Positions 9,428-17,332 are shown, counted from the first letter of the stretch. The stretch is DNA of 35,858 bases from an uncultured Lachnospiraceae bacterium (GCA_910577175.1 CAJTLU010000002.1:298677-334534); one strand, 5' to 3'. Made by a program: numbers and translations. Notes: generated from the sequence alone by a model not told the origin.

Positions 9428-10699
9428 ATGAAGAAAAAATATCGCGGTTGGCTGATTACGGCGCTGGTATTGAACATATTGGCTATCCTCGGGTACGGAA
9501 TTTACTATTATAAAGACAGACTTCCCTCAGAGATACGGCTGATTACCGGGGAGGAAGAAAAGTTCTCGTTTTTGCTACCGTTTTCAGCAAAAATCGAGGG
9601 AGACAGCGTCGGCGTTCTGGAGGTTAACAGAGAGCCTCTGGAAAAGGGAAGCATTACCATTGATTTATCTGATACGATTACAATGCGTGCAGCGGAAACG
9701 ACAAATGCTACAATGGAAATGCGTCTGTTTGGAATTTTACCGCTGAAAAAGGTACAGATTTCAGCCATTACGCCGCAAAGTGTGGTGGTCGGAGGAGGCG
9801 CAATCGGAATCCATGTAGAAACAGACGGTGTTCTGGTACTTGGAACAACCTCTGTTACAGGTGAGGATAAAATGACGTATGAGCCGGCAGAAAACCGTTT
9901 GAAATCTGGTGATTATATTATAAAAGCAGACCAGAAAACAATCGACAACAAAGAAGATCTGATGCAAATACTAAAGGAATCGGACGGTACGGAAATCCAT
10001 TTTACGGTACGCAGGGGAAGAGAAAACATTGGTGTGGCGGTTACGCCAGTACGGACAGCGGACGGTTCTTACAAAATCGGCACATGGATTCGTGATGATA
10101 CGCAGGGAATCGGAACATTGACGTATATTACGCAGGAAGGAAGATACGGTGCTCTTGGACATGGAATAACGGATGTGGATACCGGCGTACTGTTAGAGGT
10201 AGGAAGCGGGAACGCTTACGATGCGGAAATCATCCGTGTCGTAAAAGGGCAGCCGGGAGAACCTGGGGAATTAAGCGGAGTGATACACCGTTCAGAGGAA
10301 GAGCGGCTTGGGACAGTAACAAAAAATACAGCACAGGGAATTTTCGGTCAGGTGAAAAAAGACTGTAGTATGATGAAAAACGGCACGACTATGGAAATCG
10401 GACTGAAACAGGACGTAAAAAAAGGAAAAGCATCTATCATGTGCGAAATTAACGGAACCGTAGGGTGCTATGAAATCCAGATAGAACAGGTGGACTATTC
10501 CAACCGGAACCATGCCAAAGGACTGGTCATAAAAATAACAGACCCGCAGCTCATCGAACTGACGGGAGGAATCGTGCAGGGAATGAGCGGCAGCCCGATA
10601 ATACAAAACGGAAAACTAATCGGCGCAGTCACCCACGTATTCATCCGCGACAGCACCAAAGGCTACGGAACCTTTATTGAAAATATGCTCGAAAATTGA
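9428..10699 (+). CDS. spoIVB: SpoIVB serine peptidase (sigma-K checkpoint signal)
   Basis: Forespore-secreted S55-family serine peptidase that in Bacillus signals across the intermembrane space to trigger pro-sigma-K processing. The 423 residues fit. It has an N-terminal membrane anchor (about residues 9-29), a PDZ domain around 110-205, and a peptidase domain with His245 in GALGHGITD and the serine motif GMSGSP at about 385-390, followed by the family-typical AVTHVF and GYGTFIENML tail. Start: ATG at 9428 with an AAAGG-type site upstream. It normally sits directly before spo0A, but here 4.3 kb of accessory DNA intervenes. A long hairpin begins 10 bp after the stop. Confidence 0.95.
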   Translation: MKKKYRGWLITALVLNILAILGYGIYYYKDRLPSEIRLITGEEEKFSFLLPFSAKIEGDSVGVLEVNREPLEKGSITIDLSDTITMRAAETTNATMEMRLFGILPLKKVQISAITPQSVVVGGGAIGIHVETDGVLVLGTTSVTGEDKMTYEPAENRLKSGDYIIKADQKTIDNKEDLMQILKESDGTEIHFTVRRGRENIGVAVTPVRTADGSYKIGTWIRDDTQGIGTLTYITQEGRYGALGHGITDVDTGVLLEVGSGNAYDAEIIRVVKGQPGEPGELSGVIHRSEEERLGTVTKNTAQGIFGQVKKDCSMMKNGTTMEIGLKQDVKKGKASIMCEINGTVGCYEIQIEQVDYSNRNHAKGLVIKITDPQLIELTGGIVQGMSGSPIIQNGKLIGAVTHVFIRDSTKGYGTFIENMLEN

Positions 10700-10708
10700 G
10701 ACCGGAAC

Positions 10709-10771
10709 CCCATGTAACCCTGCTGCGGCACGGAAAGCTTGCTTTCTAGTGCCGCAGCAGGGTTACATGGG
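10709..10771. repeat. 23-bp perfect inverted repeat (long hairpin) after spoIVB
   Basis: The arm at 10709-10731 is the exact reverse complement of 10749-10771. The 17-nt loop contains a further 5-bp stem (GAAAG/CTTTC). It begins 10 bp after the spoIVB stop, so it may act as a terminator, but no T-run follows on either strand. Its right arm ends where the 86-bp tandem array starts. Confidence 0.85.
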
Positions 10772-11146
10772 TAAAACCGGCGAAAGCCGGTGCAGCCGGC
10801 GAAGCGCCCGTCAGGGAGGTTCTCCGGCTGTGTTCCGGTCACAAATAAATAGAGAGGTAAAACCGGCGAAAGCCGTTACAGCCGGCGAAGCGCCCGTCAG
10901 GGAGGTTCTCCGGCTGTGTTCCGGTCTCAAATAAATGCAGAGGTAAACCCGGCGAAAGCCGTTACAGCCGGCGAAGCACCCGTCAGGGAGGTTCTCCGGC
11001 TGTGTTCCGGTCACAAATAAATACAGAGGTGAAACCCGGCGAAAGCCGTTACAGCCAGCGAAGCGCCCGTCAGGGAGGTTCTCCGGCTGTGTTCCGGTCA
11101 CAAATAAATAGAGAGGTGAAACCCGGCGAAAGCCGTTACAGCCGGG
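10771..11146. repeat. 86-bp tandem repeat array, four units plus a partial fifth
   Basis: Units start at 10771, 10857, 10943 and 11029 (period 86) and at 11116 (period 87, partial). Each has a GGC-GAAA-GCC mini-hairpin (a perfect 6-bp stem with GAAA loop in unit 1), then inverted arms ACAGCCGG...CCGGCTGT about 24 nt apart, then TGTTCCGGTC and an A/T-rich tail with ACAAATAAAT. There are no unique spacers, so this is not CRISPR. The period is not a multiple of three, which argues against coding. The strong internal pairing suggests a structured transcript or a replication-slippage array. Confidence 0.9.
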
Positions 11147-11380
11147 ACTTTCAGGATTACTAAAAAATGCGGAAACTCAAGACAGAAATCTATTGAATTT
11201 ATCCCTGATTTGTGTTATAACGCTTATGTAGACAGCTGTAAGCAAGCTCCGACATTTTATAACAGGATGTGACATCAGGAATAATTGCCGGAACCAGGCG
11301 GCTGCAAAAGCTGGAAAAATGATAGAATAACTGCAAACTGCAGTATATCTGTAAACCAATGAGGAAAGGCGGAACGGAAA
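11147..11380. other. Intergenic region between the repeat array and the lipoprotein gene
   Basis: No gene is supported here. The start (11148-11181) resembles part of a dispersed repeat also seen near 14226-14270 and 33036-33078. A sigma-A-like promoter lies at 11193-11221, leaving a leader of about 150 nt before the next gene. I see no recognisable riboswitch. Confidence 0.5.
11193..11221 (+). promoter_or_regulatory. Sigma-A-type promoter for the lipoprotein gene
   Basis: TTGAAT (11193-11198), a 17-bp spacer and TATAAC (11216-11221). It is the best promoter match between the repeat array and the gene starting at 11381. Confidence 0.5.
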
Positions 11381-12763
11381 TTGAAAAAAATAATAAGAAC
11401 CATGTCGCATAAAACTCAGATTACAAAAATGATATGTCTCTTTTTACTATTTCTTTTTTTCTCGATGAGTGGCTGTAAAAATCCAGAAGAAGAAATAATA
11501 CCGACGAAGCAACCGGAGCTTACACAGCAGCCACCGGAGGTGACAGTGCCAGTAGAAAAAGAGGGAGGCTTTTCCACCATGACGGAGAAAGAGCTCTGTG
11601 CCGAAGCTTATACTGCGTTACTGTTAACAGAGACGGAATGGGACAGTTTCCTTTTAAAGCGGACGGAGAAGGAGGCTTTTGTACTGTTGGTGCCTGAACA
11701 TGCAAAAGCTGATAAAGCAGATTCTATTACAGATATCAGCATGAAGACGCAGGACTGCGTATACCTGCTCAGGATGGAGCAAAGAAACGGGGAGCTTCAT
11801 AAGACGGTGCTTACGGAGTATGGCGTCTCACAGATAGGGATATACAATGCAGAAAAAGAGACATTTGCCGGGGTAGTATACCGGGAGCAGTTTGCGGGAT
11901 GGGAAGAATATGGCATGAAATGGTATTGTTTTGATGAGGACGGGAGTGCTGTCAGGGTTTACGGTAATACAGAGAAGGAAGATGTATATACCTATTGGAA
12001 GAATCGTAAACCGGTACTCCTGACCGACGGCACAATGGAGCTTTATGGACGGAAGCAGGAGACCGGAAGCTTTGAGGCACTGGTACAGGAGCCTGATTTA
12101 AAGGGATATGAGGATTATACAAATTATGTTGCGGCATATCATTGGGAAAAGGAACAGGGACTTCCGGTTTCCGATTGGCTGAAAGATTATGTACCATACG
12201 AAGCAGGAGACGGGCTGTCCGGTCCGGAGCTAATCCGGGAGGTTTTCCGCGCGGAAAAGGAAGGGGAATTGCCGGAACCGCTCTATTTCGGCACCGGTTA
12301 TGCCGGTGCAGTAGTAACCGAATACATTACCTTGGAAAAGGAAATTTATTTTGCAATTAAAAAATTTGGCGAAGCACATCAGGCCGGATTCCAGTCCTTA
12401 TGTATCGGAAGCCTGGATGAAGAAGGAAGATTCCGGCAGTGTGGACTATATCCGGGTGACAGGGCGCAGGCAGCATCCCTGCAAACAGGAACGGAAGCCT
12501 ATATTTTGTATTGTACGGAAACAGAATATACCGGACTTCTTTCTGCCGGAGGCGGGCTCCTGCAGTTGAAGGATGGCATTCTGACACAGAAATGGCCGGT
12601 TACGGAGACAGGGGAACCTGACGTGAAATATTGGGAAAAGCGTACGGCAAGAATCAGGGACGGGAGGATGAAGATTTATACGATTGAATATAATCAGGTC
12701 AGCGGCTCTGACACGGTGACAGGATATGAACGGAAATTAGAAGAGGTAAAATCCTTTGATTAA
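11381..12763 (+). CDS. Lipoprotein of unknown function
   Basis: A 460-residue exported lipoprotein. The TTG at 11381 is chosen because a purine-rich GAGGAAAGGCGG tract lies just upstream, while the next in-frame ATG (11402) is too far from it. A basic start and hydrophobic segment (residues 17-29) lead to a lipobox-like M-S-G-C with Cys32 as the likely lipidated residue. A Pro/Thr/Glu-rich linker follows (about 35-60), then a ~400-residue globular part rich in Glu, Tyr and Gly. No domain is recognised. It stands alone between the repeat array and a convergent regulator gene, and so belongs to the accessory block splitting spoIVB from spo0A. Confidence 0.8.
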   Translation: MKKIIRTMSHKTQITKMICLFLLFLFFSMSGCKNPEEEIIPTKQPELTQQPPEVTVPVEKEGGFSTMTEKELCAEAYTALLLTETEWDSFLLKRTEKEAFVLLVPEHAKADKADSITDISMKTQDCVYLLRMEQRNGELHKTVLTEYGVSQIGIYNAEKETFAGVVYREQFAGWEEYGMKWYCFDEDGSAVRVYGNTEKEDVYTYWKNRKPVLLTDGTMELYGRKQETGSFEALVQEPDLKGYEDYTNYVAAYHWEKEQGLPVSDWLKDYVPYEAGDGLSGPELIREVFRAEKEGELPEPLYFGTGYAGAVVTEYITLEKEIYFAIKKFGEAHQAGFQSLCIGSLDEEGRFRQCGLYPGDRAQAASLQTGTEAYILYCTETEYTGLLSAGGGLLQLKDGILTQKWPVTETGEPDVKYWEKRTARIRDGRMKIYTIEYNQVSGSDTVTGYERKLEEVKSFD

Positions 12764-12788
12764 TTATTACAGATAACGGAACTGCCAT

Positions 12789-12860
12789 ACGAAGCGCGGC
12801 GGATTTTTACAAGCGGTTAGAAGTCTTCTTTTCCTCTTGTAAGAATCCGCCGCGCTTTGT
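12789..12860. terminator. Long bidirectional hairpin between convergent genes
   Basis: Arms 12789-12813 and 12836-12860 pair over 25 positions with only two imperfections, including the GC-rich GCGCGGCGGAT core. It lies between the lipoprotein gene (plus strand) and the XRE regulator gene (minus strand), the expected position for a shared terminator. T-runs are weak, so this rests on structure and placement. Confidence 0.6.
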
Positions 12861-12925
12861 ACGACAGCCGCCTTCATTTTGCTGATATCGGTGTTTTCGG
12901 CGAAGCTGGGTTCAAGAACATATAA

Positions 12926-12937
12926 TTCCGGTCTCAA
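12926..12937 (-). repeat. TTGAGACCGGAA element just after the regulator stop codon
   Basis: Read on the minus strand, TTGAGACCGGAA lies 3 bp after the stop codon of the XRE gene. The same 12-mer lies at 10696-10707 on the plus strand, overlapping the spoIVB stop, and its complement occurs in the second unit of the 86-bp array (10918-10930). It is short and could be a relic of the same repeat family. Confidence 0.4.
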
Positions 12938-12940
12938 ATT

Positions 12941-14068
12941 CTATTTTCCGTGTTCCCTCTCCCCCGCATAAGGCTTCAATGCCTCAACAATCGCAATAAA
13001 CTCCGCCGTGTCCCGGACAGGGTCAAAAACAGGCTGATTCATCTCATTTAACTGGTACTGGCATTCATTCTCCGGGTCATGGTATAATACCTCTCCAAAC
13101 TCCATGTCGCGGAATAAAAGACAGGTATAGACCTGTGCCGGGTCGTAGGCGGTATCCCACCAGATGGAAAGCTTTTGTGCTGCCTGCAGGCAGGAAACTG
13201 CCATAGTATACTGCTTTTCCTGCATATAGCACCATGCCATGCTAAGCTGCGTCCGGCTGACAAGCTGTGTACAAAAGCCATAGTTTTGGTCTTCGAAAAT
13301 AATATCCAGAATTGCAAGATATTTTTTCAGGATTGCAAGATATTCCTGGTTGCTGTAAGGCGTGCAACCGTTTTCCAGACGTCTGTTGTTAAAACACATC
13401 TCATGGTATAAATTTCCGGAGACCGTCTGAAGCAGTTCGTCCCGTAACAGCTGAAAACGCTTGGTTCCGGTATAAATGGAGGCTAAAAGCGCTTGCGCGG
13501 AAACGAAGCGTTCCGGCATTTTTTTAGCGAAGGCGGCGGCTTTTTCGGCTTCTCCGGTTTTGGAATAGGTGTAGCACAAAAGCTGGATTGCAGAATAGCG
13601 TACCTCATCGTCAGTAGAAGCCGAAAGAATCTCTTCTCCGAGAGAAATGACCTCCTGTCTCAGCTGCTTTTGTTGGTCCTTGTTTTCCTCCTCGTCGGCT
13701 TCCCGGAAAAGGCAGGACATCAGTGCAGCCATGATTTTATGACTGTTCGGAAACTCGCGCAGAGCCTCCCGTAAAATGGCGGAGCCTTCGGCATAATACC
13801 CGGAGAATTGCTTCTTTTCTGCCATTTTTAACAGCTCTGAAATGCGTAGTTCCTTTTGCGTTATGTCGATTCCAAGAAGCACATCCGCACTGACCTCGAA
13901 AAGATTGGCGAGTACAGGCAGCTGTGAAATATCCGGGGCAGTTCTGCCGCATTCCCATTGCGACACGGCGCGTGAGGTAATCCCTAAATATTCGGCAAGC
14001 TGTTCCTGGGTAATATCCCTTTCGCGGCGGAGCCGCTTGATTGTAGTACCGATAGATATAGTTGACAT
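12941..14068 (-). CDS. XRE-family transcriptional regulator with helical C-terminal repeats
   Basis: A 375-residue regulator. Residues 6-60 are a Cro/C1-type helix-turn-helix (IKRLRRERDITQEQLAEYLG followed by ITSRAVSQWE) with the usual LANLFEVSADVLLG end. The remaining ~300 residues are alpha-helical with TPR-like spacing (LLCYTYSKTGEAEKAAAFAKK, WCYMQEKQYTMAVSCL), as in peptide-sensing or stress regulators of Firmicutes. The ligand and targets are unknown. The ATG at 14068 has a strong GGAGG 8 nt upstream. A perfect 14-bp palindrome between its -10 element and its ribosome binding site suggests autoregulation. Confidence 0.85.
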   Translation of the reverse strand: MSTISIGTTIKRLRRERDITQEQLAEYLGITSRAVSQWECGRTAPDISQLPVLANLFEVSADVLLGIDITQKELRISELLKMAEKKQFSGYYAEGSAILREALREFPNSHKIMAALMSCLFREADEEENKDQQKQLRQEVISLGEEILSASTDDEVRYSAIQLLCYTYSKTGEAEKAAAFAKKMPERFVSAQALLASIYTGTKRFQLLRDELLQTVSGNLYHEMCFNNRRLENGCTPYSNQEYLAILKKYLAILDIIFEDQNYGFCTQLVSRTQLSMAWCYMQEKQYTMAVSCLQAAQKLSIWWDTAYDPAQVYTCLLFRDMEFGEVLYHDPENECQYQLNEMNQPVFDPVRDTAEFIAIVEALKPYAGEREHGK

Positions 14069-14090
14069 TATTGACCTCCAGAATAGTATT

Positions 14091-14104
14091 CAAAAGCGCT
14101 TTTG
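14091..14104. promoter_or_regulatory. Palindromic operator candidate before the XRE gene
   Basis: CAAAAGCGCTTTTG is a perfect 14-bp palindrome just downstream of the likely -10 box of the regulator gene, where a bound repressor would block transcription. Autoregulation is inferred from position. Confidence 0.45.
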
Positions 14105-14112
14105 TAATTCTT

Positions 14113-14118
14113 ATTGTA
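14113..14118 (-). promoter_or_regulatory. -10 element of the XRE gene promoter
   Basis: On the minus strand TACAAT is preceded by TGG, an extended -10-like context, about 45 bp before the start codon. No good -35 is seen. Confidence 0.4.
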
Positions 14119-14195
14119 CCATTTTTTTTGGAATCCTCCACGAAGTATTTCTGTATTACAGGTATCGCGCCGCTTTGAAAAGAAAAGCCGTGGTT

Positions 14196-14270
14196 CTTCG
14201 GACAAATGCAAAATTGCAATGCCGCACAGTCTCCGGGATTTTCTAACAATACAAAAAAATGCAGAAGACC
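14196..14270 (+). repeat. Dispersed intergenic repeat, copy A
   Basis: CTTCGGACAAATG(C/T)AAAA followed by CAGTCTCC and, further on, AAAATGC-rGAAg-CC matches a second copy at 33006-33083. Both copies are in gene gaps. No terminal repeats or coding potential are seen. Confidence 0.5.
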
Positions 14271-14301
14271 AAGGTATTTTCGAGCTTTTTTGCGGTTAAA
14301 G

Positions 14302-14310
14302 TGGTATAAT
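14302..14310 (+). promoter_or_regulatory. Extended -10 promoter for the GNAT gene
   Basis: TGG-TATAAT is a perfect extended -10, 32 bp before the start codon. The -35 region is weak. Confidence 0.55.
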
Positions 14311-14341
14311 CAGGTGAGTCAGTGTTTAACACAGGAGGGAA

Positions 14342-14830
14342 ATGAAAATAATTATGGATGAAATCACGCTCTGTAGTATGACGAGGGAATTGTGTCACAG
14401 GTTTTTCAGGGATTTTGAGAATGACCCGGCCGTTTTTTGCGATGCAGACGACAGGAAAGAATATCAATACAGCAAAGAGCAGGTGGATTTATATTTTGAC
14501 AGGCAGAAGAAGCAGCATCGTATTGTTTTTGCGATTATGAGGGAGGGTGTGCCCATTGGGGAAATTCAGCTGAAGGACATTGATGAAACGAAAAAAGAAT
14601 GCACGCTTAGTATCCATATGCAGAACGACAGGCAGAAGGGGAAGGGCTATGGGACGATTGCAGAACAGCTTGCCGTTGATTATGCGTTTGAGGTACTGGG
14701 GATGGAGACAGTCAACGCAGATACTTTGTTGAAAAACGAAAGAAGCCGTCGTGTGCTGGAGAAAGCAGGCTTTCAATGTGTCGGCAGAGATGAGCACTTC
14801 TGGTATTACAGGAAGAGGAAAAAAGGCTGA
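14342..14830 (+). CDS. GNAT-family N-acetyltransferase (RimJ/RimL-like)
   Basis: A 162-residue acetyl-CoA-dependent acetyltransferase. The core has the strand VPIGEIQLKDID, the acetyl-CoA-binding turn RQKGKGYGT (motif A) around residues 98-106, and the late motif NERSRRVLEKAGFQCVG that is typical of ribosomal-protein or small-molecule GNATs. The substrate cannot be told. AGGAGGG (14333-14339) is only about 2-3 nt from the ATG at 14342 and 14 nt from the in-frame ATG at 14354, so the exact start is uncertain. It has its own promoter and lies just upstream of the spo0A control region. Confidence 0.85.
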   Translation: MKIIMDEITLCSMTRELCHRFFRDFENDPAVFCDADDRKEYQYSKEQVDLYFDRQKKQHRIVFAIMREGVPIGEIQLKDIDETKKECTLSIHMQNDRQKGKGYGTIAEQLAVDYAFEVLGMETVNADTLLKNERSRRVLEKAGFQCVGRDEHFWYYRKRKKG

Positions 14831-14864
14831 CATTCCCTGCCATTTTCTCTTATTTTTCCATGTC

Positions 14865-14879
14865 TGTAAAAAATTTACA
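14865..14879. promoter_or_regulatory. Inverted repeat upstream of the spo0A promoter (site 1)
   Basis: TGTAAA-AAA-TTTACA, perfect 6-bp arms with a 3-nt centre, lies just upstream of the -35 box. It shares arm sequence and spacing with site 2. Confidence 0.5.
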
Positions 14880-14887
14880 AAAACCTC

Positions 14888-14915
14888 TTGCAAAAAATGA
14901 AAAAGATGCTATAAT
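14888..14915 (+). promoter_or_regulatory. spo0A promoter (sigma-A type)
   Basis: TTGCAA (14888-14893), a 16-bp spacer and TATAAT (14910-14915) preceded by TGC, an extended -10. The transcript would start near 14921, leaving a leader of about 57 nt. Confidence 0.75.
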
Positions 14916-14921
14916 GAGGAA

Positions 14922-14936
14922 TGTAAAATATTTACA
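14922..14936. promoter_or_regulatory. Inverted repeat at the spo0A transcript start (site 2)
   Basis: TGTAAA-ATA-TTTACA covers about +1 to +15 of the predicted transcript. It is the partner of site 1, 57 bp away centre to centre. The factor is unknown; it does not fit the usual Spo0A box. Confidence 0.5.
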
Positions 14937-14977
14937 AAAAAAGTAAAAATCAGGAGAAAGGAAAAGAAGAAGAGAAA

Positions 14978-15775
14978 ATGGAAAAGATTCGTGTTCTTAC
15001 AGTAGATGACAATGTTCGGATCTTGGAACTTTATGATGAACTTTTGAAGAATGATTCCGCGGTAGAGCATGTCGGAAAAGCGGAGGATGGCATTGAGGCT
15101 GTCAAAAAAATTAAGGAATTGCAGCCTGATGTAGTGCTGCTTGACATTATTATGCCGAAACTGGACGGAATCGGTGTACTGGAGCAGATACGCAAGGATA
15201 CGGAACTGAAGCAGCCTCATGTGATTGTAGTGACCGCAATCGGTCAGGAACGTGTAACGGAAAGCGTGTTTGCACTTGGCGCAAGCTATTACATTATGAA
15301 GCCGTTTGACAGTGCGGTTATTATGCAGAGGATTCATCAGGTCATGGGAATCAGTACGATCTGTAACCTGGAGCATAACCGTCTGCTCGGACAAGATGTC
15401 AAAATCCAGAATGTAAATCATCTGGAAATGGATGTGACAGATATCATACATGAAATCGGTGTTCCGGCGCATATTAAAGGATATCAGTATTTGCGTGATG
15501 CCATTATGATGTCAGTAGACAATTCCGAAATGTTAAATTCGATTACAAAAATGCTTTACCCTTCCATTGCAAAGCGCCACAAGACGACGCCGAGCCGGGT
15601 AGAACGTGCAATCCGGCATGCAATTGAAGTGGCGTGGAGCAGAGGAAAGACCGATACGATAGACGCTCTGTTCGGTTATACGGTGGCAGGAGGAAAAGGA
15701 AAGCCGACCAATTCGGAGTTTGTGGCACTGATTGCCGACAAAATCCGTCTGGAGTACAAGCTGAGGACACAGTAA
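14978..15775 (+). CDS. spo0A: Sporulation response regulator Spo0A
   Basis: Master transcription factor for entry into sporulation. The 265 residues comprise an N-terminal receiver domain with the acidic pair Asp10/Asp11, phospho-acceptor Asp56 (LLDIIMP), Thr86 and Lys108 (YIMKPFD). A short linker leads to the C-terminal DNA-binding domain, whose signature runs from KRHKTTPSRVERAIRHAIE to GYTVAGGKGKPTNSEF. All key residues are present, so it should be functional. Start: ATG at 14978 behind a long purine-rich tract. In most relatives it follows spoIVB directly. Here it has its own strong promoter flanked by two identical-arm inverted repeats, so control may differ. Confidence 0.97.
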   Translation: MEKIRVLTVDDNVRILELYDELLKNDSAVEHVGKAEDGIEAVKKIKELQPDVVLLDIIMPKLDGIGVLEQIRKDTELKQPHVIVVTAIGQERVTESVFALGASYYIMKPFDSAVIMQRIHQVMGISTICNLEHNRLLGQDVKIQNVNHLEMDVTDIIHEIGVPAHIKGYQYLRDAIMMSVDNSEMLNSITKMLYPSIAKRHKTTPSRVERAIRHAIEVAWSRGKTDTIDALFGYTVAGGKGKPTNSEFVALIADKIRLEYKLRTQ

Positions 15776-15809
15776 AAGCAGAAAACAAAAAACGATTCCG
15801 AGAAAGTGC

Positions 15810-15838
15810 TTTTCAAACAAGGAAAAATATGGTATACT
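15810..15838 (+). promoter_or_regulatory. glgA promoter
   Basis: TTTTCA (15810-15815), a 17-bp spacer and TATACT (15833-15838) preceded by TGG, an extended -10. It lies in the 104-bp gap between spo0A and glgA. Confidence 0.55.
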
Positions 15839-15879
15839 GAATCTACGCAAGTTAGTTACTATACGTGAGGAGGAGAACC

Positions 15880-17325
15880 GTGAAAAATATATTATTTGTT
15901 GCTTCTGAAAGTGTTCCCTTTATGAAGACCGGCGGTCTTGCCGATGTAGTGGGAGCTCTGCCAAAGTATCTGAACAAAGAGCGATATGATGTACGTGTTA
16001 TGATTCCGAAGTATCTGGCGATTCCGGCGAAGTTTAAGGAGAAGATGCAGTATAAGACGCATTTCTATATGGAGCTTGCATGGCGGCGCCAGTATGTCGG
16101 TATATTGGAAACGGTAGTGGATGGGATTACCTTTTATTTTATTGATAACGAGTATTATTTTGCGGGTGACAAGCCTTATGGAAATATTTATGAGGATATT
16201 GAAAAGTTCGCTTTCTTCTGCCGTGCGGCGCTGTCGGCGCTCCCACAGATAGGTTTCCGCCCGGACCTGATTCACTGTAACGACTGGCAGACCGGTCTGA
16301 TTCCGGTGTATCTGCATGACAGCTTTGAACAGGGTGACTTTTACCGCGGCATTAAGACGGTAATGACGATTCACAACCTGAAGTTCCAGGGAATCTGGGA
16401 CAAGAAGACAGTACAGGATATTACAGGGCTTGACCGGTACTATTTTTCACCGGATAAGCTGGAGGCTTACGGGGATGCGAACTACTTAAAGGGCGGTATC
16501 GTTTATGCAGATTATATTACTACGGTAAGCGAGACCTATGCCGGAGAGATTAAGAGCGCATTTTACGGAGAAGGGCTGGACGGTCTGATGCGCGCCCGTT
16601 CGAACTGCCTGTGCGGTATCGTGAACGGCATCGATTACGAGGAATATAATCCGGAAACCGACCCGTACCTTATTCAGAATTATAACGCGCAGAACTTCCG
16701 CAAGGAAAAGGTAAAAAATAAGCTTGCCCTGCAGGAAGAGCTGGCGTTGGAGCAGGATGAAAAGCGGTTTATGATCGGGATTGTCTCCCGTCTGACCGAC
16801 CAGAAGGGCTTTGATCTGGTACAGTGTGTGCTGGAGGAGCTTTGCGATACGGATACGCAGTTAGTAATCCTTGGAACCGGTGACCCGAAGTATGAGAATT
16901 TGTTCCGCCATTATGAGTGGAAGTATCACGGACGGGTTTCAGCGAATATTTATTATAATAACGAGAGGGCACACAGGATTTATGCCGCTTCGGATGCGTT
17001 TCTTATGCCTTCCCTGTTTGAGCCATGCGGGTTAAGCCAGTTAATCAGCCTCCGCTACGGAACCGTACCGATTGTCAGGGAAACCGGCGGTTTGCGGGAT
17101 ACGGTGGTACCATACAATGAATATGAGAGTACCGGCACCGGCTTTGGTTTTTCGAATTATAATGCCCATGAGATGCTCTCTATGGTGCGTTATGCAAAGC
17201 ATATTTATTACAACAAAAAGAGAGAGTGGAATAAGATGGTAGACCGTGGAATGGCAGAAGACTTTTCGTGGGCGACCTCGGCAAAGAAGTATGAGGATTT
17301 ATACCGGAATATGCTCGGAGAATAG
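15880..17325 (+). CDS. glgA: Glycogen (starch) synthase, ADP-glucose type
   Basis: GT5-family retaining glucosyltransferase that extends alpha-1,4-glucan chains from ADP-glucose. The 481 residues match bacterial GlgA. The ADP-glucose-binding KTGGLADVVG begins at Lys16. The C-terminal Rossmann domain has IVSRLTDQKGFDL, the catalytic-site region PSLFEPCGLSQL, and GTVPIVRETGGLRDTV. The GTG at 15880 is chosen over an upstream in-frame GTG at 15865 because the latter overlaps the AGGAGGAG ribosome binding site itself. No other glycogen gene is adjacent. The gene has its own promoter and terminator, so it is a single-gene unit. Confidence 0.95.
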   Translation: MKNILFVASESVPFMKTGGLADVVGALPKYLNKERYDVRVMIPKYLAIPAKFKEKMQYKTHFYMELAWRRQYVGILETVVDGITFYFIDNEYYFAGDKPYGNIYEDIEKFAFFCRAALSALPQIGFRPDLIHCNDWQTGLIPVYLHDSFEQGDFYRGIKTVMTIHNLKFQGIWDKKTVQDITGLDRYYFSPDKLEAYGDANYLKGGIVYADYITTVSETYAGEIKSAFYGEGLDGLMRARSNCLCGIVNGIDYEEYNPETDPYLIQNYNAQNFRKEKVKNKLALQEELALEQDEKRFMIGIVSRLTDQKGFDLVQCVLEELCDTDTQLVILGTGDPKYENLFRHYEWKYHGRVSANIYYNNERAHRIYAASDAFLMPSLFEPCGLSQLISLRYGTVPIVRETGGLRDTVVPYNEYESTGTGFGFSNYNAHEMLSMVRYAKHIYYNKKREWNKMVDRGMAEDFSWATSAKKYEDLYRNMLGE

Positions 17326-17332
17326 AATTAAC

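Noticed and set aside
9322..9513. 63-codon ORF before spoIVB
   Set aside because: Starts inside the recN terminator and overlaps the spoIVB start in another frame, with no ribosome binding site or family match.
10811..11101. Minus-strand 96-codon ORF through the tandem repeats
   Set aside because: The repeat period of 86 shifts frame at every unit, there is no ribosome binding site, and the same peptide motif appears in different frames; a by-product of the array.
10771..11146. CRISPR array
   Set aside because: Units are contiguous 86-bp direct repeats with no unique spacers and no cas genes nearby.
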